Below are positions 42,049 through 50,964 of a stretch of DNA of 64,000 bases, piece after piece. Numbering within the stretch: the stretch's first letter is position 1; each line of letters opens with the position of its first letter. The translations under genes were made by a program, and so were the position numbers. Origin of the DNA: Paenibacillus_AB sp036577625 (GTDB lineage Bacteria > Bacillota > Bacilli > Paenibacillales > NBRC-103111); the NCBI RefSeq assembly GCF_036577625.1, contig NZ_JARBDC010000003.1, forward strand, positions 62,001 to 126,000. Reading direction: 5' to 3'. The notes beneath the pieces are model-generated. The model was not told where the DNA came from. It worked only from the letters and a program-made list of their open reading frames with translations, and ran no database searches.

Positions 42049-43623
42049 ATGATGCACGAGCAATCAGGATTATCCTTCCATTCGATCCCTATCTTGTCCC
42101 TGCTGGATATCCGCCAATCGGTCATCGCCGACGGGAATATTCCGCAAAAAAGTCGAAGCGAACATTATTCCATATGGTGGTTCAAGCAGTGTCGCGCGAA
42201 TCTGGAGGTAGACGGAGCGGCGCATCTTGTCGGTCCTGACGGCTGCGCGCTGGTCCCTCCGCGCTCGGCTGTCGGCGTGCTGCCTGCCGACCCGGGTTCC
42301 GAAAAGCCGGAAGCGTTCGAGATGGTGTTCATGGCCAACGAGGCGGCCGCGTCGCTGATCGGGAGCAACGCGGCGGTCTTTTCCGCCGGTGCGGAATCCG
42401 TTTCCGGCATAGTCGCCGTTCTGGATCTATGGGGCGCGGCCGGCGGGCTTGCGCCGCTTCGGCTTCAGATACGGTTTCAGGAGCTGGTGCTGCTGCTGCT
42501 CGAACAACGGGACAGGAGCTCCAAAACCGGCGCGGAGCGGGAGGTGGAGGAAACGATTCATTACTTGAGCCGCGAATATTCGAAAGATATCCGAATCGAG
42601 AAGCTCGCGGAGCAAACGGCGCTGAGCCGCTGGAAGTATAACGACATGTTCAAGACGTTGACCGGCAAAACACCGGTACAATTTTTGACCGAATTGCGAA
42701 TCGACCGGGCCAAGCAGCTGCTCGTCGGCTCCGATCAACGCTTGAAGGAAATTGCCGAGCAGACCGGCTTCGGAGACGAATATTACTTCAGCAGACGATT
42801 CAAGCAATACGTTGGCGTGTCTCCGACCCAGTTCGTCCGTATGCAGTCCCGGGAAATGCGGATTTGCTGCTTGCATTCGCTCGGCGATCTGCTGCCTCTT
42901 GGCGTCGTACCCGTAGGCTCAGACCGGTATCGGGCCGAGCTTTATGGCGAAGAGGCACGGGGCGTCCAATCGCTCGACGAGCCGGTGGACATGGAGAAGC
43001 TGTACGCCCTGCAGCCCGACCTGATCGTCTGTCCCAGTTATATGCCGAAACAGCAATATGACCGCTTGGCCGCAGTCGCCCCTACCGCGCTGCTCGACTG
43101 GCAGGACGACATTTATACGCGCCTGTTCAAGCTGGGCCGACTGCTCGGCAGGAGCTATAAGGCCAAAGCGTGGATCGAATCGTATCGGAACAAAGCGCAA
43201 AACATACGCCGACAGCTTAAGCCTTATGTGCGGGAAGGGGAAAGCGCCGCGGCTTTTGTCTATCATCGCAAAGGGCTTTACGTCTACGGAGGGCATAATT
43301 TTGGCCACACCTTATATGAAGGACTCGGTTTTGTCCCTCCGGATCGGATCAGTACGTTCATGACCAAGAAGAAGTCGCTAAAGTGGAAAAAAATCGCGCT
43401 TGAGGACCTTCCCCTCTACTCGGGAGACCGGGTATTCATGGCCGTCGAGAATAAAGACAGGAACAGCCGACAATTTATGGATATTATTCAAAGCGAAGCC
43501 TGGAACAGCCTCCCGGCCGTCGGAAATGAGCGGTCATACATCGTAGAACATCGCTGGGGCCTTTATGATGCGCTGACTTTGGAGCGTCATCTGGATGAAA
43601 TGCTGCCGCTGCTGACTCCTTGA
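42049..43623 (+). CDS. AraC regulator fused to a siderophore-binding domain
   Basis: A 524-aa Btr-like fusion. An N-terminal cupin-like domain is followed by the AraC double HTH at about 170-270 (IRIEKLAEQTALSRWKYNDM, LKEIAEQTGFGDEYYFSRRF) and a C-terminal class III binding domain (DMEKLYALQPDLIVCPSYMP, ending RWGLYDALTLERHLDEMLPL). The C-terminal end resembles the neighbouring SBP, as if derived from a common ancestor. ATG 42049 or 42052; the ribosome site is weak, so translation may depend on coupling with the SBP gene upstream. Likely role: siderophore-responsive activator of this operon. Confidence 0.9.
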   Translation: MMHEQSGLSFHSIPILSLLDIRQSVIADGNIPQKSRSEHYSIWWFKQCRANLEVDGAAHLVGPDGCALVPPRSAVGVLPADPGSEKPEAFEMVFMANEAAASLIGSNAAVFSAGAESVSGIVAVLDLWGAAGGLAPLRLQIRFQELVLLLLEQRDRSSKTGAEREVEETIHYLSREYSKDIRIEKLAEQTALSRWKYNDMFKTLTGKTPVQFLTELRIDRAKQLLVGSDQRLKEIAEQTGFGDEYYFSRRFKQYVGVSPTQFVRMQSREMRICCLHSLGDLLPLGVVPVGSDRYRAELYGEEARGVQSLDEPVDMEKLYALQPDLIVCPSYMPKQQYDRLAAVAPTALLDWQDDIYTRLFKLGRLLGRSYKAKAWIESYRNKAQNIRRQLKPYVREGESAAAFVYHRKGLYVYGGHNFGHTLYEGLGFVPPDRISTFMTKKKSLKWKKIALEDLPLYSGDRVFMAVENKDRNSRQFMDIIQSEAWNSLPAVGNERSYIVEHRWGLYDALTLERHLDEMLPLLTP

Positions 43624-43743
43624 TCGCCGGTTTGGGATTCGATTCGGATTACGAGCGGGGATACGTTTTGTTATTCGGGGAAAATCCCTCGGAATCAGTG
43701 CGCCGGGCTTTTCGGGCAAGCTTGCAATCCTGTACAATAAGGA

Positions 43744-44358
43744 ATGACGCGATCGGATCTAAGATTCGCGAATCCCGGGAGGATGCTGCTCGATTACGGA
43801 GATTTGACGTCGGCGGACGGGAGCCGCACCGCCGCGGACCTCGCGCTGGCGAAGCGTTGGATCGATGTCGCGGCCGCATGCGGCGCCAAACAGATCCGCA
43901 TCATCGCCGGCGAGGCGCCGCCGACGGATGAAGCTGCGCTCCGACGTTCCGCATCGGCGCTCGGCGAGCTGGCCGCTTACGGGAACGCCCGCAGCGTACG
44001 CGTCGTCACCGAAAATTTCAAGCCGCTGACCTCGACAGGCGCAAGCTCCTTGCGGCTGCTGGAGCTGACCGGCGGGGAGGTCGGCTTCATTACCGACTTC
44101 GGCAACTACCGGGGGGCCACGAAGTACGGGGACATCGCCCTGATGTCGCCGCGCAGCGTATCCGTGCACGACAAGGCGAACTTCGACGAGGCGGGAATGC
44201 CGGATGAGGCGGAATTCCGCCGCTGTCTGGACGCTTCGCGGAAGTCGGGATTCGACGGCGCGTACGTCCTCATCTACGACGGCCCGGGCGACATGTGGGA
44301 AGGGCTGGAGAGGGTCAAGCGAATCGTGGAGCCGTACGCGAAGCTCCCGGAGGCATGA
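43744..44358 (+). pseudogene. N-terminally truncated sugar phosphate isomerase/epimerase
   Basis: A 204-aa frame matching the middle and C-terminal part of the TIM-barrel xylose isomerase/AP endonuclease 2 family: AKRWIDVAAACGAKQIRIIA, VRVVTENFKPLTSTG, ITDFGNYRG and SVHDKANFDEAG, with Glu, Asp and His residues at the expected metal-site positions. Full members have about 270-280 residues, so the first strands (about 70 aa) are missing, and no matching sequence was found upstream in any frame. AAGGA touches the ATG with no spacer, and so does GGGAGG before a second ATG at 43780. Probably a relic, though an active short form cannot be excluded. Confidence 0.6.
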
Positions 44359-44373
44359 GTTGAACTCTTATAG

Positions 44374-44401
44374 CCGCCAATCCACTCGTTGGCGGTTTTT
44401 T
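44374..44401 (+). terminator. Rho-independent terminator
   Basis: Stem CCGCCAA (44374-44380) with TTGGCGG (44389-44395), 8-nt loop, then six T. Confidence 0.9.
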
Positions 44402-44510
44402 AGCGTTTCGCAGGATGTATTCGATCCCGTCGGAGCACCGAGTGTCGAATCTGTCATATAAATAATAAGAAATGTACATTGTTTCGTGTCAATACATGAT
44501 ATCCTTTTAT

Positions 44511-44524
44511 TGTAATCGCTTTCT
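44511..44524 (+). promoter_or_regulatory. cre-like site 1 (CcpA)
   Basis: TGTAATCGCTTTCT matches TGWAANCGNTNWCA at all but the last base. It lies about 170 bp upstream of the sugar SBP gene and suggests carbon catabolite control. Confidence 0.55.
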
Positions 44525-44643
44525 AAAATGTGATCGAAAGGATGTGCAGCCCACGATGACGAAATTCGACCGGCCAAAGGCGGGGCGAGCTTCAACCATG
44601 TAAAAGGGTATCGTACGACCGAGGTTTCCGTATTCGCCTTCGC

Positions 44644-44662
44644 TACAATGTAAGCGCTTTAA
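44644..44662 (+). promoter_or_regulatory. -10 box overlapped by cre-like site 2
   Basis: TACAAT (44644-44649) is followed by TGTAAGCGCTTTAA (44649-44662), a one-mismatch match to the CcpA cre consensus that shares the final T of the -10. CcpA bound there would block the promoter. No good -35 was seen. Confidence 0.6.
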
Positions 44663-44696
44663 TAATGTGAGCAAAACATTAGGAGGTCGAATCAGC

Positions 44697-46337
44697 ATGC
44701 GAAATACGAGAACAAAATGGGGCGCCGCTCTGACAACCACTGTATTGGCGGCAGGCCTGATCATCTCCGGATGCTCGTCCGGCTCAACTTCCCCCGGCAC
44801 TTCCGACGGTTCGACGAAGCAGAACGAAGCGCGCGTTAAAATGACGATGTTTTACAACGAGGCAGGCATTGCGACTCCGCAAGGAGTGGACCGGAGCAAC
44901 AATCCGCTTATCAAGCTTGTTGAGGATTATGCCAACGTCGATCTGGAATTCGATATCCCGATCTACGCGGAGTATACGACCAAGCATAATCTGATCCTCT
45001 CCTCCGGGAAGCTTCCCGACATTTTTCATTCCACGATTCCCGACGAAGCGTTCAAGGCCGGCCGCGCCGGCGCCTTCATTGACCTTAAGCCCTACTACGA
45101 CAAATCGCCCCTGCTGCAGAAAGTCGTGACTCCGGCGATGATGGAGCTCGGCAAAGATCCGATCAGCGGCAAATATTACCGTATCCCGATGGCGTACGAC
45201 AAAGGCCCGCAAGGCGCAGGCATTCTCGCCCGATACGACCTGATCCAGAAATACAACGCCGGCAAATGGCCGGGCACCGTTCAAGAGTGGGTCGAGCTGT
45301 TGAAAAAAATCAAGAAAGCGGAGCCGGACTCCATTCCGATGACATTCCGGGTCATCGGGGACAACATGTTCGCCTATGGAGGCGGCACGATTTTCGGCCT
45401 GTACGGCGCGTCGCCATACGGCTACCGGATTCAAGGCGGCAAAGTCGTTCCGAACGTTACGCTGCCCGAATTTAAAGAAGCGGTCCTGGTGATGCGCGAT
45501 CTGTACGCGGAGGGCATTCTGGATAAAGAATTTGCGACGACCGACAGCACCAAGTACTTCCAAAAGCTGGCCGAGAAAAACGTTCTGTGGCAATGGAACA
45601 CGATGGATCAAATATTGCCGTATCAAGTGTCATTGACGCTGCCGACGGCTACGGGCAATCAGAAATCGCAAGTCTGGGGTGTCGCGCCTCCGTTGACCTC
45701 CTATCCGTCCGTGCTCAAGGATCGAAAATATGCCATAGCCGGGCTTGGTATGCCGATCACGGCCCACGGCTTGTATATTCCGGCAAGCAACAAAAATCCG
45801 GACCGCGCTTTCAAAGTCATCGAAGGCTTTGCGCAAGAGCAGCTGCGGGACAAAATTTTCTGGGGCGACGAGAACGATACGTATACGATGAAGGACGGCA
45901 AACGCGCGGCGATTCCGGACAAAATGAGCGCCCAGGAGCACGCCTGGAAACGGCAATATGCTTTCCTTTTCGGCTACACCGACGGGCAGGACGCGCAAAA
46001 CGCCAATTTCGAAGCGAAGCTGGGCAAAGACTTGTTTGCCTCGATCCAAAGCGGGATGAAAACAATTCAGAAGGAAGCCGAACAAATCGGGCTTGAGACC
46101 ATCGTAGGGTACTCCGAGCCGGAAGAAGTGCTCAAGAAAAATGCGGAAATCATGCAGGCGATCAACAAGTTTACGACGGAAGCGATCATGGGTCGAATCT
46201 CCATGCAGGAGCTGGACGCCGCCATTGCGGATTGGGAAAGAAAATACCGTGCGCTGAAATACGATCCGCTGCAAAAGTACCTGGACGCCAACAAAGAGAA
46301 GCTCATCAAGGACGGCTACAAAAAAGCGGGCTGGTAA
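44697..46337 (+). CDS. Extracellular solute-binding lipoprotein of an Lpl-type sugar importer
   Basis: Long SBP of about 546 aa, the size typical of the LplA/YtcQ group that works with LplB/LplC-type permeases in Bacillales. Lipobox ISGC, Ser/Thr-rich linker, then KMTMFYNEAGIATPQGVD and NVDLEFDIPIYAEYTTKHNL. AGGAGG (44681-44686) lies 10 nt before ATG 44697; a GTG at 44667 precedes that site. Both permease genes follow, so this is a complete set except for the ATPase. Two cre-like sites upstream suggest glucose repression. A complex polysaccharide-derived sugar is the likely ligand. Confidence 0.93.
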   Translation: MRNTRTKWGAALTTTVLAAGLIISGCSSGSTSPGTSDGSTKQNEARVKMTMFYNEAGIATPQGVDRSNNPLIKLVEDYANVDLEFDIPIYAEYTTKHNLILSSGKLPDIFHSTIPDEAFKAGRAGAFIDLKPYYDKSPLLQKVVTPAMMELGKDPISGKYYRIPMAYDKGPQGAGILARYDLIQKYNAGKWPGTVQEWVELLKKIKKAEPDSIPMTFRVIGDNMFAYGGGTIFGLYGASPYGYRIQGGKVVPNVTLPEFKEAVLVMRDLYAEGILDKEFATTDSTKYFQKLAEKNVLWQWNTMDQILPYQVSLTLPTATGNQKSQVWGVAPPLTSYPSVLKDRKYAIAGLGMPITAHGLYIPASNKNPDRAFKVIEGFAQEQLRDKIFWGDENDTYTMKDGKRAAIPDKMSAQEHAWKRQYAFLFGYTDGQDAQNANFEAKLGKDLFASIQSGMKTIQKEAEQIGLETIVGYSEPEEVLKKNAEIMQAINKFTTEAIMGRISMQELDAAIADWERKYRALKYDPLQKYLDANKEKLIKDGYKKAGW

Positions 46338-46373
46338 GCGCGATAACGCCAAGGATCCGGGAGGTGCCGGCCA

Positions 46374-47318
46374 ATGCAGGACATTGCGGCGGTTCAGAAA
46401 GCGGCGGTTCGATCGAAAGGAGGCAGGATGCGGCCCAGGTCGCTCCTGTCCCTGTATCTGTTGTTCGCGCCGACGGCCATCTTGCTGTTCGTCTTCAACT
46501 ATATTCCGATGTACGGCATCATCATTTCCTTCCAGGACTATTCGGTGTTCAAGGGCATTTTGCATAGCGACTGGGTCGGCTTCAAGCATTACGAGTATTT
46601 CCTGAAGGACGACAAGTTCTGGTCCATCATGAAGAACACGCTGATCATCAATTTCTACGACATTTTGTTCGGGTTCACGGCCCCTATCCTTTTTGCCCTG
46701 CTCGCGAACGAGTTGTATCAAAAAACGTTCAAGCGCGTCATGCAGACCGTCTCCTATTTGCCGCACTTTCTCTCCTGGATCGTCGTGGCGGGGATTTTCA
46801 ACCAAGTGCTGTCGCCGACGACGGGAATCGTCAACGTCTTTATCGGCTGGTTCGGCTTCGAGCCTCATTACTTCATGACCGACCCCAACATGTTTCGGGG
46901 GATTCTCGTTTTTGCGGATATTTGGAAAAGCGTAGGCTGGTCGGCCATTTTATACTTCGCGGTGATCGCGGGCATCGACCATTCCTTGTACGAAGCAGCG
47001 TGGATCGACGGCGCCAACCGCTGGAAGCAGACCCTGTATATCACGATTCCGCATATGATGCCGATGATCGTCCTGCTGTTCCTGCTCAAAATCGCCAGCA
47101 TCTTCGGAATCGGCTTCGAGCGCGTGTTTCTGATGCAGAACCCGCTCGTCTACGAAGTATCGGACGTCATCAGCACGTACGTCTACCGCACCGGGGTCGA
47201 GTCGTCGCAATACAGCTTCACGACGGCCATCAGCTTCGCGCAAAGCGTCCTCGGCTTCATCCTGCTCGTGACCTCGAACTGGGTGTCGAAACGATGGATG
47301 GGGCTGGGCATGTACTGA
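46374..47318 (+). CDS. ABC sugar transporter permease, LplB type
   Basis: A 314-aa permease with six predicted transmembrane segments; the first is LLSLYLLFAPTAILLFVFNY. The EAA loop reads YEAAWIDGANRWKQTLYITI, followed by PHMMP, near residues 205-230. GGGAGGTG lies 7 nt before ATG 46374. It follows the SBP by 36 nt and precedes the second permease by 25 nt. Confidence 0.93.
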   Translation: MQDIAAVQKAAVRSKGGRMRPRSLLSLYLLFAPTAILLFVFNYIPMYGIIISFQDYSVFKGILHSDWVGFKHYEYFLKDDKFWSIMKNTLIINFYDILFGFTAPILFALLANELYQKTFKRVMQTVSYLPHFLSWIVVAGIFNQVLSPTTGIVNVFIGWFGFEPHYFMTDPNMFRGILVFADIWKSVGWSAILYFAVIAGIDHSLYEAAWIDGANRWKQTLYITIPHMMPMIVLLFLLKIASIFGIGFERVFLMQNPLVYEVSDVISTYVYRTGVESSQYSFTTAISFAQSVLGFILLVTSNWVSKRWMGLGMY

Positions 47319-47343
47319 TCGGCCGCAGACTAAAGGAGGTGGC

Positions 47344-48225
47344 GTGACCCTCATGCACTACAGGAGCCCGGGACGAATCATCTTCCAGACTTTCAATTAT
47401 ACGTTTTTCACCTTGTTCTCCATCTCGATTCTGGTGCCGTTCATCAACGCGCTGGCCATCTCGCTCAGCAGCTACTCGGCGATTATCCAGAACAAGGTGA
47501 GCTTGTGGCCGGTCGAATTCCAGCTCGACTCGTACATCAAGCTGGCGGGCAACTACACCTTTCTGCGTTCCGCGGCGAATACGGTGGTGCTGACGATCGT
47601 GCAGACGATCCTCAGCGTCATCCTTTCGCTGAGCGCGGCGTATGCGATTTCGCACAAATTTTTCAAGGGCAAAAAGATCGCGATGACGTATATCCTGATC
47701 ACGATGTTCTTCAGCGGAGGCTTGATCCCTTCGTACTTGCTGGTGAACAGCCTGGGAATCAACAACACGTACTGGGCGATCATCCTGCCCGGACTCGTCA
47801 GCCCTTTCTACATCATCGTCTATAAAAACGTGATGGATCAGCTGCACAAGGAAATTTTGGAATCGGCGGAAATCGACGGCGCGGGCGAGTTTTCCTTGCT
47901 GTTCAAAATCGTCCTGCCGCTTGTTCTGCCGATGACGATGGCCTTCGTCATTTTCAGCGCGGTCGCCTACTGGAACGAATGGTTCAGCGTGCTCCTCTAC
48001 ATCAAGGACAAGTCCATGTGGACGCTGCAATACCAGCTGCGGGGCATTCTGGCGTTCGCCCGGCTCGAGGATACGACCGTGAATCCTCCCGGCGAGCAGA
48101 TCATCCATCCGGACAACTTGAAGATGGCTGCGCTTATGCTGACGACGCTGCCGATCATTTGCATTTATCCGTTCCTGCAAAAATATTTCATTCACGGCCA
48201 ATTCGTCGGGGCGGTGAAAGGATAA
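47344..48225 (+). CDS. ABC sugar transporter permease, LplC type
   Basis: A 293-aa permease with six predicted transmembrane segments and the EAA loop ESAEIDGAGEFSLLFKIVLP. The C-terminus FIHGQFVGAVKG is typical of the class. AAAGGAGGTGG precedes it: GTG 47344 is 4 nt from the AGGAGG core and ATG 47353 is 13 nt away, so the start is uncertain by three codons. It closes the importer operon; a bidirectional terminator follows. Confidence 0.93.
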   Translation: MTLMHYRSPGRIIFQTFNYTFFTLFSISILVPFINALAISLSSYSAIIQNKVSLWPVEFQLDSYIKLAGNYTFLRSAANTVVLTIVQTILSVILSLSAAYAISHKFFKGKKIAMTYILITMFFSGGLIPSYLLVNSLGINNTYWAIILPGLVSPFYIIVYKNVMDQLHKEILESAEIDGAGEFSLLFKIVLPLVLPMTMAFVIFSAVAYWNEWFSVLLYIKDKSMWTLQYQLRGILAFARLEDTTVNPPGEQIIHPDNLKMAALMLTTLPIICIYPFLQKYFIHGQFVGAVKG

Positions 48226-48269
48226 CGAGGCGCGGTATATGAATCGGGGCCGGCCGATCCGAAAACTTT

Positions 48270-48313
48270 AAAAGTCGCCGACTTCGTGTAAGGCGAGGTC
48301 GGCGGCTTTTTTT
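48270..48313. terminator. Bidirectional Rho-independent terminator
   Basis: Long stem AAAAGTCGCCGAC with GTCGGCGGCTTTT (one mismatch), T run on the plus strand and an A-rich 5' side that gives T on the minus strand. It separates the convergent permease and nucleotidyltransferase-fold genes. Confidence 0.88.
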
Positions 48314-48323
48314 GCCGGCTTGC

Positions 48324-48923
48324 TCAAGAGGAGAAGTCGTTGCGGCCGTGCAGCCATCGCTCGAATTCGTCGGGCGTACGCACATGGTTGTCTAGGACGG
48401 CGGTATAAATATCGAAGCTTTTCACTTGCTTCCCATACTCGGCTCGTGCCGCCCAAACCGTTTTAATGCGTAAAATAGCGACAATCGCTGCCGGAGTAAG
48501 ACGTTCGGGCATCGTGCGAAGATGCTGCAGATCGGGCTGTTTTTCGGGCTCGTCTACGAACCAAATGTCCAGCTCCCATTTATCGCCGCTCCCGGACTCG
48601 TACGTCATGCCAACAAAATAACCGTCGGGGTAGGCCGGATCCGTGTTCCATTTGCCCGTATCGTTAATGAATTTCAAATCCCGAACTTGAGGATTGGACA
48701 TCAAATGCGAAGCGATCTCGGCTATTGCGGCGATATTCAGCTTGGAGCAAACGACCGTCATATCGAGGTCCCTCCAAGCCATTAACCCAAGCGCCGCACT
48801 CCCGACTTTTACGGGTGTGCCGGCTCTGGCCAGCAATTGGTCAAGGCGCAGCTCTTCCGCAATCGCAGCCGCTTCGGCTTGCAGCTGCAGTTGGCGGGCA
48901 AGCAGCTCGTCTTGCTCTATCAT
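48324..48923 (-). CDS. Nucleotidyltransferase-fold protein of unknown role
   Basis: A 199-aa protein. The segment KVGSAALGLMAWRDLDMTVV (about residues 39-58) has the GS...(9-12)...D.D arrangement of the nucleotidyltransferase superfamily, and ELDIWFVDEP further on could give the third acidic residue. The N-terminus is a Glu/Ala-rich helix. GGGAGGAG lies 7 nt before the ATG. It may transfer a nucleotide to a small molecule such as an aminoglycoside, or act in RNA or toxin systems, but no partner gene is adjacent. Confidence 0.7.
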   Translation of the reverse strand: MIEQDELLARQLQLQAEAAAIAEELRLDQLLARAGTPVKVGSAALGLMAWRDLDMTVVCSKLNIAAIAEIASHLMSNPQVRDLKFINDTGKWNTDPAYPDGYFVGMTYESGSGDKWELDIWFVDEPEKQPDLQHLRTMPERLTPAAIVAILRIKTVWAARAEYGKQVKSFDIYTAVLDNHVRTPDEFERWLHGRNDFSS

Positions 48924-49051
48924 TTTTCGCTCCTCCCTTGTAATATCCGTTTTTTGGCATTAGTACAGTATAACGAATAAGCGGCCGTGTTGTCCATGAA
49001 TGTTTGCGGTCCTATGAAAGATAGAACTATTGGATGTTCCGAAAGGAGGAT

Positions 49052-49978
49052 ATGATAAGAAAAACGGCACGAGGGACGGGGGCTATAAACTTGAACAAGA
49101 GAATCGTTTTGGCTGGCGGTACGGGCTTTATCGGAAACTATTTGAGGAATCAATTTGCGGCCCAAGGCTACGAAGTAAAGGTCATCTCCAGGAAGCCCGG
49201 AAATGTGGCTTGGAGCGATCCTCATGCAATCGCCGAAGCGCTGGAGGGGGCGGAATCATTAATCAATTTGGCGGGGAAGTCCGTGGACTGCAGATATCAT
49301 AATAAAAATAAGGATGAAATATTAAAATCCCGGACGGAGACGACATCTTTGCTTGGGAAAGCGATGCTTTTATGCGACAATCCGCCCCCGCTTTGGATCA
49401 ACGCCAGTACGGCAACCATTTATCGACATGCGGAAGATCGACCTATGACGGAAGAGAACGGGGAAATCGGTTCGGGTTTTTCTGTTGATGTGGCAAAAGC
49501 ATGGGAGAACGCTTTCTTCTCATTCACGCTTCCGAAAACGAGGCAGGCGGCATTGCGAATAGCGATAGTTTTGGGGAAAGACGGCGGAGTCATGGTCCCG
49601 TATAAGCATTTGATTGCGTTCGGACTTGGAGGCGCGCAAGGGCCGGGGAACCAGATGTTTAGTTGGATCCATGTGGACGATTTGTTCCGAATTATCCGGT
49701 TCATCATGGAGCATGAAGATATAAGCGGAGTAATCAATTGCGCGTCGCCTCATCCCGTACCGAATCGCGAATTCATGAAGCGGCTGCGTTCGGTATTGAA
49801 CAAAAGGGTCGGTTTTCCATCCCCGAGGTGGTTATTGGAAATCGGCGCTTTTGTAATCCGAACCGAAACGGAACTCATTCTTAAAAGCCGGTGGGTGATC
49901 CCGGAGAGACTTCAGAAGCACGGGTTTGCTTTTCGATTTAACCACATTCACGACGCCCTTCAAGACATTTGCAAGTAG
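49052..49978 (+). CDS. TIGR01777-type NAD(P)-dependent epimerase
   Basis: About 308 aa. It is an atypical extended short-chain dehydrogenase: the Rossmann motif RIVLAGGTGFIGNYLRNQF lies near the N-terminus, then ESLINLAGKSVDCRY, NASTATIYRHAEDRPMTE and SWIHVDDLFRIIRFIMEH, all hallmarks of the YfcH/SulA-like family. The C-terminal DUF1731-like part contains RLQKHGFAFRFNHIHDAL. ATG 49052 follows AAAGGAGGA with only a 2-nt gap after AGGAGG; a TTG further in is an alternative. The substrate is unknown. A GC hairpin (50008-50031) follows. Confidence 0.88.
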   Translation: MIRKTARGTGAINLNKRIVLAGGTGFIGNYLRNQFAAQGYEVKVISRKPGNVAWSDPHAIAEALEGAESLINLAGKSVDCRYHNKNKDEILKSRTETTSLLGKAMLLCDNPPPLWINASTATIYRHAEDRPMTEENGEIGSGFSVDVAKAWENAFFSFTLPKTRQAALRIAIVLGKDGGVMVPYKHLIAFGLGGAQGPGNQMFSWIHVDDLFRIIRFIMEHEDISGVINCASPHPVPNREFMKRLRSVLNKRVGFPSPRWLLEIGAFVIRTETELILKSRWVIPERLQKHGFAFRFNHIHDALQDICK

Positions 49979-50007
49979 AGGCAGCGATCGACTCGGGAAC
50001 AACGAAA

Positions 50008-50031
50008 AGCCGCCCAAACCATAAGGCGGCT
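50008..50031 (+). terminator. Possible terminator after the epimerase gene
   Basis: Stem AGCCGCC (50008-50014) with GGCGGCT (50025-50031), 10-nt loop, but only a weak T stretch after it. The following 240 bp up to the ArsR-type gene hold nothing else I can support except its operator. Confidence 0.45.
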
Positions 50032-50241
50032 CTTGAATGCTCCGAGGAAAGATTTGCGTTGATGAAGTCGACGACGCGACATTGATTCTTTTTACATAAT
50101 CCGTAACACTCGACCATCCTCACTCCTATTAGCCCCGTATGGAATCGATTCTCCTTAAAAATGATTACGTAATCGAGTGTATCGCAGGAAATAGGGATTG
50201 ACACGGATAGGCCATGGATTCTACAATCGACTTATTCAACA

Positions 50242-50253
50242 ATTCAATTGAAT
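50242..50253. promoter_or_regulatory. Palindromic operator candidate of the ArsR-rhodanese gene
   Basis: ATTCAATTGAAT is a perfect 12-bp palindrome in an AT-rich stretch 25 bp before the start codon, with partly symmetric flanks (TTATTCAAC before, AATAATATAAG after). This is the position and base pattern of ArsR/SmtB-family operators. Confidence 0.6.
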
Positions 50254-50278
50254 AATATAAGTTGAGGTGCATTCAGCC

Positions 50279-50947
50279 ATGGTTCCACCCGACAGCACAT
50301 GGAAAGACCGTCTGTACGAGCAATTCGCGCGCATCGGGAAAAGCTTGTCCAGCCCGAAACGGCTGGAGCTCCTCGACGTGCTGGCGCAAGGGCCGAAGTC
50401 TGTGGATGCCTTGGCCAGAGGAACCGGCATGAGCTTGGCCAACGTATCGCAGCATTTGCAAACGCTGCTCGAGGCGAGATTGGTCCGATTCACGAAAAAG
50501 GGCACGTACGCCATCTATGAGCTTGCGGACCCGTCCGTCGCCGAGTTTATGCTCTGTCTGCATCGGTTGGGCGAGAAGCAGCTGGCCGACATTCAAACCA
50601 TCAAGTCCGAATTGCTGCGGCATTATGCCGACATGGAGCCGATCTCGCTGGAAGCTTTGAAGGCGCGGATGGAAAAAGGCGACGTCCTGCTGCTCGACGT
50701 CAGGCCGAGGGAAGAATACGAGGCCGGCCATATCCCCGGCGCCGTTTCCGTTCCGATCGAAGAGCTGAAGCGGCATTTGTCCTCGCTGCCGGCCGACAAA
50801 GAGATCGTCGCCTATTGCCGCGGCCCTTATTGTTTGATGTCGGCCATGGCCGTGGATATGCTGCACAAGGCCGGGCACGCCGCCTTTCGACTGGAAGAAG
50901 GAGTGTACGAATGGCGGCGATTCGAGGCCGGGGGCGGCAACATTTGA
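50279..50947 (+). CDS. ArsR-type HTH regulator with C-terminal rhodanese domain
   Basis: A 222-aa fusion. The N-terminal winged helix (about 12-95) has LARGTGMSLANVSQHLQTLL as recognition region, and the C-terminal rhodanese domain (about 115-215) has the catalytic-loop cysteine in AYCRGPYC and the entry motif DVRPREEYEAGHIPGAVSVP. It probably senses sulfane sulfur or another thiol-reactive signal and represses its own operon. ATG 50279 has GAGGTG 9 nt upstream. An MFS transporter gene follows after 17 nt; a palindrome lies in the promoter. Confidence 0.93.
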   Translation: MVPPDSTWKDRLYEQFARIGKSLSSPKRLELLDVLAQGPKSVDALARGTGMSLANVSQHLQTLLEARLVRFTKKGTYAIYELADPSVAEFMLCLHRLGEKQLADIQTIKSELLRHYADMEPISLEALKARMEKGDVLLLDVRPREEYEAGHIPGAVSVPIEELKRHLSSLPADKEIVAYCRGPYCLMSAMAVDMLHKAGHAAFRLEEGVYEWRRFEAGGGNI

Positions 50948-50964
50948 GAAGGGGGGGCGAATCC

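Noticed and set aside
44556..44600. 15-codon frame in the leader of the Lpl-type importer
   Set aside because: The nearest AAAGGA is too far from the ATG and no attenuator-like structure accompanies it.
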